Positions 52,996 to 62,354 of a DNA stretch of 64,000 nucleotides are shown piece after piece. The DNA comes from CBDAQD01 sp965275905 (GTDB lineage: Bacteria; Pseudomonadota; Alphaproteobacteria; Rhizobiales; JAJFHC01), in the NCBI GenBank assembly GCA_965275905.1, contig CBDHYJ010000080.1:1-64000 (forward strand), given 5' to 3'. The notes under the pieces were generated by a model. That model was given only the letters and a program-made list of their open reading frames with translations. It made no database searches and was not told the DNA's origin. Each line of letters starts with the position of its first letter. Position 1 is the first letter of the stretch. A program made the translations under genes and the position numbers.

Positions 52996-53995
52996 ATGAC
53001 GAAGAGCGAAAAAACGGCCGACGAACTTATGGTCGAAGGCCTCTACTGGTGGGATGTGCCGACCCCTGCTCCGGTGCCCGCACAACCCGGATCCGGCGCA
53101 GTGCGATATCGCACTCGTTGGCGTGCCCCACAGCACCGGCAATGGAACCACCGAACGCGACCAGCACCTGGGTCCCCGGGCCACGCGCCATGTCTCTGCA
53201 CTGGCCAGGCGCGTTCACATGACGTTCGGTTTCTCCCCGTGGGAAGCTGCCCGCGTCCACGACCTGGGAGATGTGGCGTTCCCTGAGGCCAACGACAATG
53301 AACGGTGCATCGAACGCATGACGGAGTTCTTCGGCAATGTTGCCGATGCCGGAACGCGCCCTGTCTCCATTGGCGGCGATCACTCCATCACCGGCGGCAT
53401 CCTCCAGGCTCTCGGCGGCTCCGACTCAAAGCTGACCGGAGGAAAACCGGCAGCACTCCTGCATCTCGACGCTCACACGGACGCGTACGACAATCTCGAT
53501 CACTTCCTCGGCGCGAAGAAGTCAGCCGCGCACTGGGCCAGCTACCTCGTCGAGCAGGGCCAGGTCGACGCCAGCAAGAGCGTCCAGATCGGAATCCGGG
53601 GCAACCCCCGTACGCTTGACTGGCTCGAACCCAGTTACAGGCTCGGATACGAGGTCATCACTATGGACCGGTTCAACGAGTTGGGCGTGGAGAAGTGCGT
53701 CGAGATCATCAGGGAGCGCATTGGCGATTCTCCCCTCTACATCACGTTCGATCTGGACTGCCTTGACCCCACCGTGGCGCCTGCCGTCTCCAATCTCGAG
53801 CCCGGCTGCAACGGCTTCACGGTTGATCAGGCAATCGCCCTGCTTCAGGGCGTGCGCGGAAAGAACCTGATCGGTGGCGACATCGTCTGCATGATGCCGA
53901 CCAAGGATCATCCGAACAACATCACTGCAATGGTGGCGTCCGCGGTCATGTTCGAGATGGTCTCCCTGATCGCCGATCGCTGGCATCGCGACTAG
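52996..53995 (+). CDS. Ureohydrolase (agmatinase/guanidino-acid hydrolase family), frameshifted near N terminus
   Basis: Manganese-type hydrolase that releases urea from a guanidino compound. The main frame (from 53054) has SIGGDHSIT, LLHLDAHTDAYDN and ITFDLDCLDPTVAPAV, which supply the metal ligands. The natural N terminus (MTKSEKTADELMVEGLYWWD, ATG 52996) lies in another frame; removing one C from the CCCC run at 53063-53066 joins both into one protein of about 332 residues. Downstream, 30 bases away, is a cysteine-synthase-like gene. Substrate could be agmatine, guanidinobutyrate or another guanidine. Sequence error is as likely as a true mutation. Confidence 0.75.
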
Positions 53996-54025
53996 CAGCC
54001 AGTCATACCGCACAAAGGACCGATC

Positions 54026-54997
54026 ATGAGCGAACTCCTCTCCTCCGCAATCGAGGTGATCGGCGAGACACCGCTTGTCGCATTGGATCGGCTGACCGCC
54101 GGCGTGAACGGGCGCATCTTGGCAAAACTCGAGTTCATGAACCCCGGATTTTCCAAGAAGGACCGGGCTGCGAGAATGGTTATCGAGGAAGCCGAACGCG
54201 CGGGGGCCCTATCGCCGGGACAAACCGTTGTCGAACTCACATCCGGGAACATGGGTACCGGTCTTGCTATCGTTTGCGGCATCAAGGGCTATCCGTTTGT
54301 GGCAGTCATGTCCCGCGGAAACTCTGTCGAGCGCGCCCGTATGATGGCGGCCCTGGGGGCCGAAGTGGTACTTGTCGACCAGCTTCCGGACTCAACCCCC
54401 GGACAGGTTTCCGGCGGCGACCTCGCCCGGGTTGATGAGGAGACCGAGAGGCTTGTGCGTGAGCGCGGGGCATTCCGCGCCGACCAGTTCCATCACCTCG
54501 GAAACCCGCTCGCCCATTACCGTCACACCGGTCCGGAACTGTGGCGTCAGTCCGGCGGAACCATCACGCATTTCTGTGATTTCGCCGGTTCGGGCGGAAC
54601 GTACGTCGGCGTGACCAGGTTTCTAAAGGAGGTGGACCCGGCGATCAGCTGTCACATCGTGGAGCCTGACGGCGCGGCTGCGCTTGCCGGCCGGACAGTC
54701 GACCGGCCGGATCATCCGATCCAGGGCGGTGGATACTCCATGCCCGAACTGTCCTTTCTCGATGATGTTCCAATCGACGGTTTTCTGACCGTAACCGGTG
54801 ACGAAGCAAGAGAAATGACCCGGCGGCTCGCCCGCGAGGAAGGCATATTCGGAGGGTTCTCCTCCGGCGCGAATGTCGCCGCCGCGATGGCCCTGCTCGA
54901 GGGTCCCGCGAAAGGCGGCACGGTTGCCGCGATCATCTGCGACAGCGGCCTGAAGTACCTTTCCACTGATCTGTGGCCCGATTTGCCGGACGACTAG
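54026..54997 (+). CDS. PLP-dependent cysteine synthase-like enzyme
   Basis: 323 residues, fold type II. IGETPLVALDRLT starts the family pattern; MNPGFSKKDRAARMV has the PLP Lys in a KKDRAA form where cysteine synthases read VKDR; ELTSGNMGTGLAIV binds the substrate carboxylate; GIFGGFSSGANVAAA binds the PLP phosphate. True CysK has TSGNTG. The changes suggest a related beta-replacement enzyme or a specialised amino acid synthase rather than housekeeping CysK. Same strand as the ureohydrolase gene, probably co-transcribed. Confidence 0.8.
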   Translation: MSELLSSAIEVIGETPLVALDRLTAGVNGRILAKLEFMNPGFSKKDRAARMVIEEAERAGALSPGQTVVELTSGNMGTGLAIVCGIKGYPFVAVMSRGNSVERARMMAALGAEVVLVDQLPDSTPGQVSGGDLARVDEETERLVRERGAFRADQFHHLGNPLAHYRHTGPELWRQSGGTITHFCDFAGSGGTYVGVTRFLKEVDPAISCHIVEPDGAAALAGRTVDRPDHPIQGGGYSMPELSFLDDVPIDGFLTVTGDEAREMTRRLAREEGIFGGFSSGANVAAAMALLEGPAKGGTVAAIICDSGLKYLSTDLWPDLPDD

Positions 54998-55006
54998 ACG
55001 CTCCGA

Positions 55007-55918
55007 CTATGCTGTTTCTTCGCCGGTCTCCGAACTACGTTCGAATTCCTCGACCAGCCAGTCCCGGAATGCGATCACTTTCGGCCGTTCGAGATTCGCG
55101 GGCGGAAACACGACGTAATAGGCATATTCGACCGGCAGGGAGAGTTCGAATGGCCTGACCAGCCGTCCTTCCGCCAGTGCTTGTGCGACCAGAACACTGC
55201 GTGCAAGGGCAACGCCATCGCCCTGCTCGGCGGCCTGAATTACGAGGTTCGAGTGCTGATAGCTCGGCCCCCGGTCATGGTCGATGTGCTTCTCGCCCGC
55301 CGCCATCAGCCACATGCGCCAGTCAACACGCATGTCGTCATGCAGCAATGTCTGGTGCTTGAGATCCGACGGCGTCTTGAGCGGAGTGCCCGACTCCAGC
55401 AACGAAGGCGCACAGACCGGAAACACCTCCTCGGTCATCAAACGCTCGACGTGGAGACCCGGCCAGTCACCGTTTCCGTAGCGGATGGCCATATCGACGG
55501 CCTCACGGGCGAAGTCAATGCTGTCGTCGGATGTCGTGATGTGCAGATCTATCTCCGGATGGGCACGGCGGAACCTGCCAAGACGGGGGACGAGCCAGCT
55601 TGCAGCAAATGAGTCCATCGTCGTGACGGTCAGGCTGCCGCTGCGGTCATGCCGGTGCAGCCGGTCGACCGCGGTTGCCATGATATCGAGCGCTTCGCTC
55701 ACCGCGGGAAACAGCGTTTGTCCGGCGTCAGTCAGCAGGAGTGCCCGGTTCAGGCGGCGGAACAGCGGTGTTCCCAGGCGTTCTTCGAGTTGCTTGACCT
55801 GATGGCTGACGGCCGCCTGCGTGACATTCAGCTCATCCGCGGCTTTTGTGAAACTGAGGTGCCGCGCAGCCGCTTCAAACGCTCTCATCGAATTCAACGG
55901 CGGCAGTCGTCGAGCCAT
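55007..55918 (-). CDS. LysR-family regulator, GcvA type
   Basis: 303 residues. Starts MARRLPPLNSMRAFEAAARHLSFTKAADELNVTQAAVSHQVKQLEERLG, the GcvA-like N terminus with its winged helix-turn-helix, followed by a substrate-binding domain (SLTVTTMDSFAASWLVPRLGRF). Convergent with the cysteine-synthase-like gene, stop to stop 9 bases apart, so it may control that gene pair or an unlinked set. Conserved LysR co-inducer region is complete. Confidence 0.88.
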   Translation of the reverse strand: MARRLPPLNSMRAFEAAARHLSFTKAADELNVTQAAVSHQVKQLEERLGTPLFRRLNRALLLTDAGQTLFPAVSEALDIMATAVDRLHRHDRSGSLTVTTMDSFAASWLVPRLGRFRRAHPEIDLHITTSDDSIDFAREAVDMAIRYGNGDWPGLHVERLMTEEVFPVCAPSLLESGTPLKTPSDLKHQTLLHDDMRVDWRMWLMAAGEKHIDHDRGPSYQHSNLVIQAAEQGDGVALARSVLVAQALAEGRLVRPFELSLPVEYAYYVVFPPANLERPKVIAFRDWLVEEFERSSETGEETA

Positions 55919-56153
55919 GGATAGATCTTACTTTTCTCTATTCAAGCGAGAAACAAAATCGCACAAGAAATTTTCTAACAGTTTTTAACATATACCAGAA
56001 TTCGAAAACACCAATGCCTCTCACATTATAAAATCTAATTCGAATGCCAACAAAGATCGTTTGTGCAGACCGGTGCTGATCGCTACATCCACCTTACTGG
56101 AAATGAATGCAGGACCCGCCCTTTTTAGCACGGGCTAACGCGAGGATAACGAG

Positions 56154-56390
56154 ATGCAACGCACGCAATACGAAACGCTTGAGCGATTCACCCACACCGC
56201 CTCGGCGGATGCGTCCCCCGCAGGTCTCACGCATTTGCCGGCACGCCTCTTGAGGACTCTCAGCATCTGGAACGGCCGGATCAGGCAACGAAAGCACCTC
56301 GGCGAGTTGGACAACAGGCTGCTCAAAGACATGGGTCTGACCAGACACGACGTTCACAAGGAACTGCGCAAACCGTTCTGGACCCGTTAA
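56154..56390 (+). CDS. DUF1127 small protein
   Basis: 78 residues. The C-terminal half (RKHLGELDNRLLKDMGLTRHDVHKEL) is the DUF1127 (YjiS-like) motif, an Arg-rich helix-turn-helix pair. In alphaproteobacteria such proteins bind RNA or affect phosphate and nitrogen metabolism. It is monocistronic and followed by a strong terminator at 56427-56472. The N-terminal half is variable, as expected. Confidence 0.85.
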   Translation: MQRTQYETLERFTHTASADASPAGLTHLPARLLRTLSIWNGRIRQRKHLGELDNRLLKDMGLTRHDVHKELRKPFWTR

Positions 56391-56426
56391 ACCGGCGCGG
56401 CAGACTCTGGAAAAACCACTCCTCCC

Positions 56427-56472
56427 CGCCGGCAGGGCATCCCTTCGCGTCCCGCCCTGCCGGCGACTTTTT
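56427..56472 (+). terminator. Rho-independent terminator after the DUF1127 gene
   Basis: CGCCGGCAGGGC (56427-56438) pairs perfectly with GCCCTGCCGGCG (56454-56465), loop of 15 bases, followed by ACTTTTTT. Confidence 0.85.
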
Positions 56473-56635
56473 TCTGACTCGCAGCTGCGCTCCGAACTTG
56501 GAATCCCGCATCCGCTTGCGGTCGCCTCGCCCGGCGCGGCCGCGATGAGTTAATTCAATGACTCAACCGACTCGCTGTTGTTTCAGGCGCGCCTGAATGA
56601 TTTGATCGTTTCGGATCAACAGCAGGGTACAGTCG

Positions 56636-57571
56636 ATGAACAACGCCGTTTTTCGCGGCACGATTGCTGATGGCGACATTCGTCTGTTGCGCGTCTTCGT
56701 AACGGTTGCCGACAGCGGAGGCTTCACGCCGGCCGAAGTCTCGCTCAACAAGACCAAGTCAGCAATCAGCCTGGACATTTCGCAGCTTGAGCGCCGGCTC
56801 GGCATTGTCCTTTGCACGCGCGGCCGCGCCGGCTTCGCCCTCACTGACGAGGGGCGGGCGGTTTACGACGCCGCAATCGAACTGCTCGCCGATATTGACG
56901 GTTTCCAGGAAAAAGTAGCAAAGGCAACCGGAAGCCTTCGCCGCACAGTCTCGCTCCACGTCGTCGACAACATCAACTCCATCGCCGAGCGGCAGCTTGC
57001 CGACGCATTTGCGGACTTCGCGTCCGGGCATCCCGAGGTCCGCCTTCGGCTAAATACCGGCACGCCGCGCATGGTGGAACAGGCCATCATCGACGGCAGC
57101 ACGGATCTGGCCGTCTCGGTCCTCGCACGGGAGATCTCCAGCCTCGACCTCGAACCTCTATTCACGGAACGGATCTGTCTCTATTGCGCCGGTTCGCACC
57201 CACTGTTTCCCGTCGCAGATAGCGAGATCGGCATCGAAACCGTCGCCGGATTCAAATGCGTCGAAACCACAGTTGCGGATGATCAGGCCTTTGCGGACAA
57301 GTTGCGCGAACTGGATTTTGCCGCCCGTTCAAGCAACCTCGACGCCCGGATCATGCTGATCCTGTCGGGTGCCTATCTCGGCTTCCTGCCGACGCATTAC
57401 GCGAGACGCTGGGTCGACAACGGCCAGATCCGGGTGCTTCTGGAAAGTGAGCTGTCGACGGAAAACCGGTTCTATCTGATGACCAACCGCGCGGCCCGGA
57501 CCAATTCGGCGGCCGACGCGCTGGCTTCGACCCTCATCTCACATCTGCAGGGCATTGACAGCACTGGCTAG
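56636..57571 (+). CDS. LysR-family transcriptional regulator
   Basis: 311 residues. IRLLRVFVTVADSGGFTPAEVSLNKTKSAISLDISQLERRLG is the DNA-binding domain, followed by an effector domain (SLHVVDNINSIAERQLADAF). The helix-turn-helix core (LNKTKSAISLDISQLE) departs from the common TQPAVS form, as in a subgroup of LysR proteins. It converges on the TIM-barrel gene with stops overlapping by 4 bases. Target genes unknown. Confidence 0.85.
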   Translation: MNNAVFRGTIADGDIRLLRVFVTVADSGGFTPAEVSLNKTKSAISLDISQLERRLGIVLCTRGRAGFALTDEGRAVYDAAIELLADIDGFQEKVAKATGSLRRTVSLHVVDNINSIAERQLADAFADFASGHPEVRLRLNTGTPRMVEQAIIDGSTDLAVSVLAREISSLDLEPLFTERICLYCAGSHPLFPVADSEIGIETVAGFKCVETTVADDQAFADKLRELDFAARSSNLDARIMLILSGAYLGFLPTHYARRWVDNGQIRVLLESELSTENRFYLMTNRAARTNSAADALASTLISHLQGIDSTG

Positions 57572-58419
57572 GCGCCCTCGTCCCCGCCAAGCGACGCCCA
57601 GATGTCCTCGACGCGCCGGCGGATCATCAAAGCCTCCTCCCAGCGGTCGGAAAGCTCATAGCCGTCCGGGCCAGTGATCGCGTATTCCGGCGGACCCAGC
57701 TCGCACAGGAAATTGAGCACGTCGCCGTCATCCGCCTGTGCACGCCAGAGACTGAATCCCTCCTCCCACCAGCCGGCGAAAAGGTCGAACCACTTCTGAT
57801 GCTGCGGAAAGGAGATCTGGACCTGGATCTGTTCGCGAGACGCGACCCGTCCCTGAAAGGATTTCGAGCGCGCAAGAATGCGCCTGATGAGCGCGTGGTC
57901 ATCGTCAGAGACGGGATACCAGAACTCCCGGTCGAGCAGGTAATGCGAGAGATCGCAGCAGAGTTCCATTTCGGGGATGGCATCGATCAGTTGCAACGTC
58001 GTGAAAAGATCGTTCGTGATGCAGTTGCGATGGGTCTCGAATTGAATGGCGACACCTTCCTCGCGGGACATGGCAAGCCATTCCCGGATGACCGGGATCA
58101 TGCCATCGACAGAAATCGGCATGACCTGCCCGATGATGTTCACGAACCGGGCATCGAAATCGCGCGCCATGTGCAATACGGGCCGCAGACCTTCGATTGT
58201 CTTTGGAAAGGCATTGATCATGCACCCAAGGCCATGGCGGTCGAACAGGGGCTTCAGCGCTTTTGCCTCGTCGAGACCGGTTACGCCCAGATCTATGGCC
58301 ATACCGTGATAGCCGGCCCCGGCCACCATCTCGAAGGACTCCTCGACTGACCGCTCCTTGCCGTCAGGACGCCGCAACTCCATCGCCCAGAGCGACTGAA
58401 AGACCTCGAGCCTGGGCAT
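57568..58419 (-). CDS. TIM-barrel protein, sugar phosphate isomerase/epimerase type
   Basis: 283 residues from ATG 58419. The AP-endonuclease-2/xylose-isomerase-like barrel is indicated by HGMAIDLGVTG, FVNIIGQVMP, VAIQFETHRNCITND and ELCCDLSHYLLDREFW, which supply His/Glu/Asp metal ligands. It begins 4 bases after the stop of the desaturase gene on the same strand, so the two form an operon. The C-terminal part is Trp-rich. Substrate unknown. Confidence 0.72.
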   Translation of the reverse strand: MPRLEVFQSLWAMELRRPDGKERSVEESFEMVAGAGYHGMAIDLGVTGLDEAKALKPLFDRHGLGCMINAFPKTIEGLRPVLHMARDFDARFVNIIGQVMPISVDGMIPVIREWLAMSREEGVAIQFETHRNCITNDLFTTLQLIDAIPEMELCCDLSHYLLDREFWYPVSDDDHALIRRILARSKSFQGRVASREQIQVQISFPQHQKWFDLFAGWWEEGFSLWRAQADDGDVLNFLCELGPPEYAITGPDGYELSDRWEEALMIRRRVEDIWASLGGDEGA

Positions 58420-58423
58420 TTTT

Positions 58424-59395
58424 TCAGGCGGCCGCCCGGTCGCTTCCCGATACGATCCAGGGCTCATCGTCGGGATAGAAGTCCTCAGATCCTTGAGCGA
58501 GCTTCGTCAGGAGTTCGCGCTGGAACGCCAGGTAGCTCATTGTGTGCGGCGTAACGCCTGCGCGTTCGACGATCTCGTCGTGCAGGTCGGGCAACCTGTG
58601 GAACGGCACCGACGGGAAGGTGTGATGCGCCGTATGGAATTGCATGTTCCAGCACAGCCATCGCAAAATCGCATTGGCCTCGATCGTGCGCGTGTTTTCC
58701 AGCGTATTGCTGTCATGGGTCAGTCCCAGATGCTCGATCGTGTTCTGAAGCTGGTGGACCGGCTTCATGACCACCATCGGCGCCAGCCAGAACATCACCG
58801 CTGCCCAGCTTCCGGAAGCAAAGGACATGGCGGCAATCGCGCCATAGCCCGCCAGATGCCAGCGTGCTTCGCGGATCACGCGCGGATATTCGTCCTCGCG
58901 GATGTAGTTTTCCTCGATCAGCCCGACGGAGAACCGCACAACCCGGCGAACACGGGTATACCAGTAGGTCGGGCCGAGGAACCACATGAGATAGCTGGCA
59001 AGCGTGTAGGGTTTGCGCTGCAATTCCCCGTCCCGGCTCCAGTCCTGCGTGTGACGGTGATGGGCGAAGTGCTGGATCTGATCGAAGTCGCGCGGAAAGA
59101 TCATCAGAAAGCCGATGATACGGCCGAGAACCTCGTTCAGCTTCCGCGTCTTGAATACCGTGGCATGGCTGAGTTCATGCTGTCCGGCGTACAGGAAATT
59201 GATCAGCACGCCGTGGACAAGGAATACGGGCACGGCCCACCAACTGCCCCATGAAAGTGCAAGCAGTCCTCCCGTCACCGCGATAGCACCGAAGTGGCTG
59301 CCGGCCTGAAGGTATCCGTGCAGATCCGACCGCTGGTTCAGTTCGCGCAGGCGTTGCGGTTCGATCAGTCCCTTGCGTCCGACGAATCCTTCCAT
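58424..59395 (-). CDS. Membrane fatty acid desaturase/hydroxylase-type di-iron enzyme
   Basis: 323 residues from ATG 59395, which has AAGAGGG upstream. Three His boxes are clear: GQHELSHAT, HFAHHRHTQD and FHTAHHTF, with four or so membrane segments between them. Such enzymes insert double bonds or hydroxyl groups using a di-iron centre and O2. Box spacing does not decide between lipid desaturase, carotenoid or small-molecule oxygenase. Coupled with the TIM-barrel gene, which hints at a small-molecule pathway rather than bulk lipid; this is inference. Confidence 0.8.
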   Translation of the reverse strand: MEGFVGRKGLIEPQRLRELNQRSDLHGYLQAGSHFGAIAVTGGLLALSWGSWWAVPVFLVHGVLINFLYAGQHELSHATVFKTRKLNEVLGRIIGFLMIFPRDFDQIQHFAHHRHTQDWSRDGELQRKPYTLASYLMWFLGPTYWYTRVRRVVRFSVGLIEENYIREDEYPRVIREARWHLAGYGAIAAMSFASGSWAAVMFWLAPMVVMKPVHQLQNTIEHLGLTHDSNTLENTRTIEANAILRWLCWNMQFHTAHHTFPSVPFHRLPDLHDEIVERAGVTPHTMSYLAFQRELLTKLAQGSEDFYPDDEPWIVSGSDRAAA

Positions 59396-59522
59396 CACTG
59401 CCCTCTTACCGTTGAACACCCGCCATCCCGGCAGTTTAGGCGAGCGTCACCGATCCGAAAGCGGAATCTCCTCAATCGTGCTTGAGCGTGCGCTTAACTT
59501 TCCAAACGCGGCGTAACGATCG

Positions 59523-60320
59523 CTATGCCTTGCCGGCCGCGAGTTCGGCTTCTCTCTGGCGCATCAGTTTTGTGCGGTAGCGGCTCTGGACGATATCGAC
59601 AAGCACCATCACGCCAATGACAAAGTAGAAGGTCGACTTCGCCATGGGTTCGACGGCAACGCCGAACAGCTTGAGATGAGCCAGATGCCCGCCTTCGGAA
59701 AGCAGCATGATGCCGACGATAAACAGGATGAACAGGCCAAGCACCTCATACATCCTGTTCTTCTTGAGGAACTCGGCGACATGATCGGCCAGCCAGATCA
59801 TCATGATACCGCTGATGATGATCGCCGTCGCCATGACGATGAATACGTCCGTCAATGCCATCGCACTCAGAATCGAGTCGAAAGAGAAGATCAGGTTCAT
59901 CAGAACGATCCAGAACACGGCGGACGCGACGGTTCTTGACGATCCGTCGCCCGCCCCGATGTCATCGACCGAGAGCATGTGGAATATCTCTTTCATGGCC
60001 GTGTAGAGAATGAACACGCCGCCAATAAGGACGATCGTGGCGTGAACGTTGAAATCGCCGTCGACGAATCCGGGCAGATGAATCGCGAAAAACGGCCGCT
60101 GGAAGTACTGGACCGCGGAAACGACCGCGAACAGCAGAATGATGCGCAGGGCGATTGCCAGGGCAATGCCCATACGGCGCACAAACGCCTGACGGTGAGC
60201 AGGAACCCTTTTCGACTCGATTGAAATGTAAAGCAGATTGTCAAATCCCAGCACCGCCTGAAGCAGGATCAGCATGGCGAGGGTGAAGATATTGTCGAGG
60301 GTGAAGAGGTCGGCCATCAT
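59523..60320 (-). CDS. terC: TerC-family membrane protein
   Basis: 265 residues with about seven membrane helices. LQAVLGFDNLLYISI and LIFSFDSILSAMALTD carry the acidic GFDN and SFDS motifs that bind metal in TerC/Alx proteins, which help tolerate metals such as manganese. ATG 60320 has GCGGAG upstream; the frame is open to 60356. It is a single gene with no other tellurite-resistance genes near it, so tellurite is unlikely to be the real substrate. Confidence 0.88.
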   Translation of the reverse strand: MMADLFTLDNIFTLAMLILLQAVLGFDNLLYISIESKRVPAHRQAFVRRMGIALAIALRIILLFAVVSAVQYFQRPFFAIHLPGFVDGDFNVHATIVLIGGVFILYTAMKEIFHMLSVDDIGAGDGSSRTVASAVFWIVLMNLIFSFDSILSAMALTDVFIVMATAIIISGIMMIWLADHVAEFLKKNRMYEVLGLFILFIVGIMLLSEGGHLAHLKLFGVAVEPMAKSTFYFVIGVMVLVDIVQSRYRTKLMRQREAELAAGKA

Positions 60321-60698
60321 TCGCTCCGCATAGATTGACAATCCGCGCAACGGCACAGCCGGCCGCCACCGGGAACGTGGTCGCCCGATTCCGGACTGTT
60401 TTCAAGTCCAAGATTAAATCGTTTGATGTTTCAGAAAGTGTGAGGCACCCGGCAGGAGTGAATCCGCCGGGCTACACGATAGCAAACTGAAGGCCTACAG
60501 GGTGCCGGCCTTGTCCGGTTCATATTCCCGGAGCTTGCCGGCAAGTTCACAATACCTTCCTGCCCTTACCTGCCAGTCCGTGGCGATTTCGTATTGTTAT
60601 TGGCAAATAAAAGTTTTCAATGATTCCAATGCCTTAAGCTCTCGTTAACAGATCAATCCTACCGTTCACCCAGGGTGCAACTGGAGAGAGGCTAGGGG
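60321..60698. other. Divergent intergenic region between terC and the chemoreceptor gene
   Basis: About 380 bases. An imperfect hairpin, CCCGGC 60448-60453 with GCCGGG 60466-60471, has no T run. Two AT-rich tracts (60405-60435 and 60595-60640) could be promoters for either side. No small gene or riboswitch was recognised. Confidence 0.3.
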
Positions 60699-62174
60699 AT
60701 GTCCCTTATACAGGCTGCGCGGAGTTTCCGCGCTGGCGACGGTGATCTATTCTATTCCGTCGTCGACAGTTTGCCGGTCGCAATCATGACCTGCGAACTG
60801 GCAGAATTCACAATCGATTACGCCAATCACGCTTCAATGAAGATGCTTGATGAGATCAAGCATCTGACCGGGATCGACCCGGAGAACATCATCGGGACCT
60901 GCATCGACGTCTTCCACAAGAATCCCGGTCATCAGCGCGGAATCTTGTCGGATCCGTCCAGCTATCCGCATACCGCGCAGATCGAGATCGGCGGCGAGTA
61001 CCTTGATCTCAACATCGATGCGGTCAAGGACGCCAAGGGCCGCCTCTCGAAGGCCGTCCTGATGTGGAGCATCGTCACGGAAAAGGTCAAGGCGGACCGC
61101 GAGACCAAGCGTCTGCTGCAGATGCTCGACAAGATGCCGATCAACATCATGACCTGCGATCCGGAAACTTTCGATATCAACTACGTCAATCAGACAAGCG
61201 TGAATACGCTCCGGCCGCTCGAACAGTATCTGCCGATCAAGGCCGACGAACTGCTGGGCAGTTGCATCGACGTGTTCCACAAGAATCCGTCGCATCAGCG
61301 CGCCATACTTTCAGACCCGGAAAACCTGCCGTTCAATGCGACCATCGCCGTCGGCCCGGAACATCTTCAACTCGAAGTGTCGGCCATTCGTGACGAGGAT
61401 GGCAGCTATCTGGGTCCCATGCTTTCCTGGGCAGTCATCAGCGACAAGGTGAAACTCGCCGAGGATGTCGGCAAGGTTGTAGGCGCCATGAACGAGGTCG
61501 CAACCGGCCTGGATACCTCTTCGTCCGAGTTGAACACGGCTGCGAGCGATGCCCAGGAGAAGGCAACCGCCGTCTCAGCCGCGTCTGAGGAAATGAATGC
61601 GTCGATCAAGGAGATCACACAGCGCATGTCGGAAACCGCCGCGGTTTCGCAGAAGGCTTCTGCACAGGCCGAAGTCTGTACGAACCGAATGTCGAACCTG
61701 CAGGCAAGCGGTGCAAAAATCGGCGAAATAACCGCGATGATCGAGACCATAGCGGACCAGACAAAGTTGCTGGCGCTGAACGCCACGATCGAAGCGGCCC
61801 GGGCCGGCGAAGCCGGCAAGGGCTTCGCGGTCGTGGCTTCGGAGGTAAAGCAGCTTTCCGAAGAAACCGGCAAGGCCACGGACGAAATCCGATCTCATAT
61901 CGGGGAAATGCAAAGCGATACCAACGGCGCGGTCGACGCAACACGCGAAATCAGCGAAATCATCGACGAGATCAATGAATTCACGACTGCTGTGTCCGCC
62001 GCCATGGAAGAGCAACAGGCCGTCACCGACGACGTTGTGCGGCTGATCGGCGGCGTCTCGGACGCCTCTAACACGACGATCGAATCGTCCCGCAGCGTGG
62101 CCGGGATGATCGACAAGGTCCGCAACGCGACCGAGTTGAACGCCGAGATCGAGCGGTATCTCAATAATCACTGA
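60699..62174 (+). CDS. Soluble chemoreceptor with two tandem PAS-like domains
   Basis: 491 residues, no membrane segment, so a cytoplasmic methyl-accepting-type receptor. Two PAS-like modules (about 15-130 and 135-250) are clearly duplicates: each has a SLPVAIMTC or KMPINIMTC start, then CIDVFHKNP, HQR and ILSDP. A signalling domain follows, with the tip IADQTKLLALNATIEAARAGEAGKGFAVVASEVKQL. It likely senses an internal redox or energy cue and signals to CheA/CheW, none of which is encoded here. GGAGAG lies upstream of ATG. Confidence 0.88.
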   Translation: MSLIQAARSFRAGDGDLFYSVVDSLPVAIMTCELAEFTIDYANHASMKMLDEIKHLTGIDPENIIGTCIDVFHKNPGHQRGILSDPSSYPHTAQIEIGGEYLDLNIDAVKDAKGRLSKAVLMWSIVTEKVKADRETKRLLQMLDKMPINIMTCDPETFDINYVNQTSVNTLRPLEQYLPIKADELLGSCIDVFHKNPSHQRAILSDPENLPFNATIAVGPEHLQLEVSAIRDEDGSYLGPMLSWAVISDKVKLAEDVGKVVGAMNEVATGLDTSSSELNTAASDAQEKATAVSAASEEMNASIKEITQRMSETAAVSQKASAQAEVCTNRMSNLQASGAKIGEITAMIETIADQTKLLALNATIEAARAGEAGKGFAVVASEVKQLSEETGKATDEIRSHIGEMQSDTNGAVDATREISEIIDEINEFTTAVSAAMEEQQAVTDDVVRLIGGVSDASNTTIESSRSVAGMIDKVRNATELNAEIERYLNNH

Positions 62175-62222
62175 CGGCACCGCGCCATTCCGGTTTGACG
62201 TCGAACCGGGCTTCAACCAGAG

Positions 62223-62250
62223 AACCCGGCCTCCGTGGGGCCGGGTTTTC
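62223..62250 (+). terminator. Rho-independent terminator after the chemoreceptor gene
   Basis: AACCCGGCC (62223-62231) pairs with GGCCGGGTT (62239-62247), loop of 7 bases, followed by TTC. It lies 49 bases after the stop. Confidence 0.75.
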
Positions 62251-62354
62251 CTGTCTTGAGGACGCGAAGGAACCAGGTTGCGGAAATGCCACCCGATCTG
62301 GGGATATGGACACAACGGGCTGACAGACGCGCCGTTCTGTGTCATTAGAATCGT

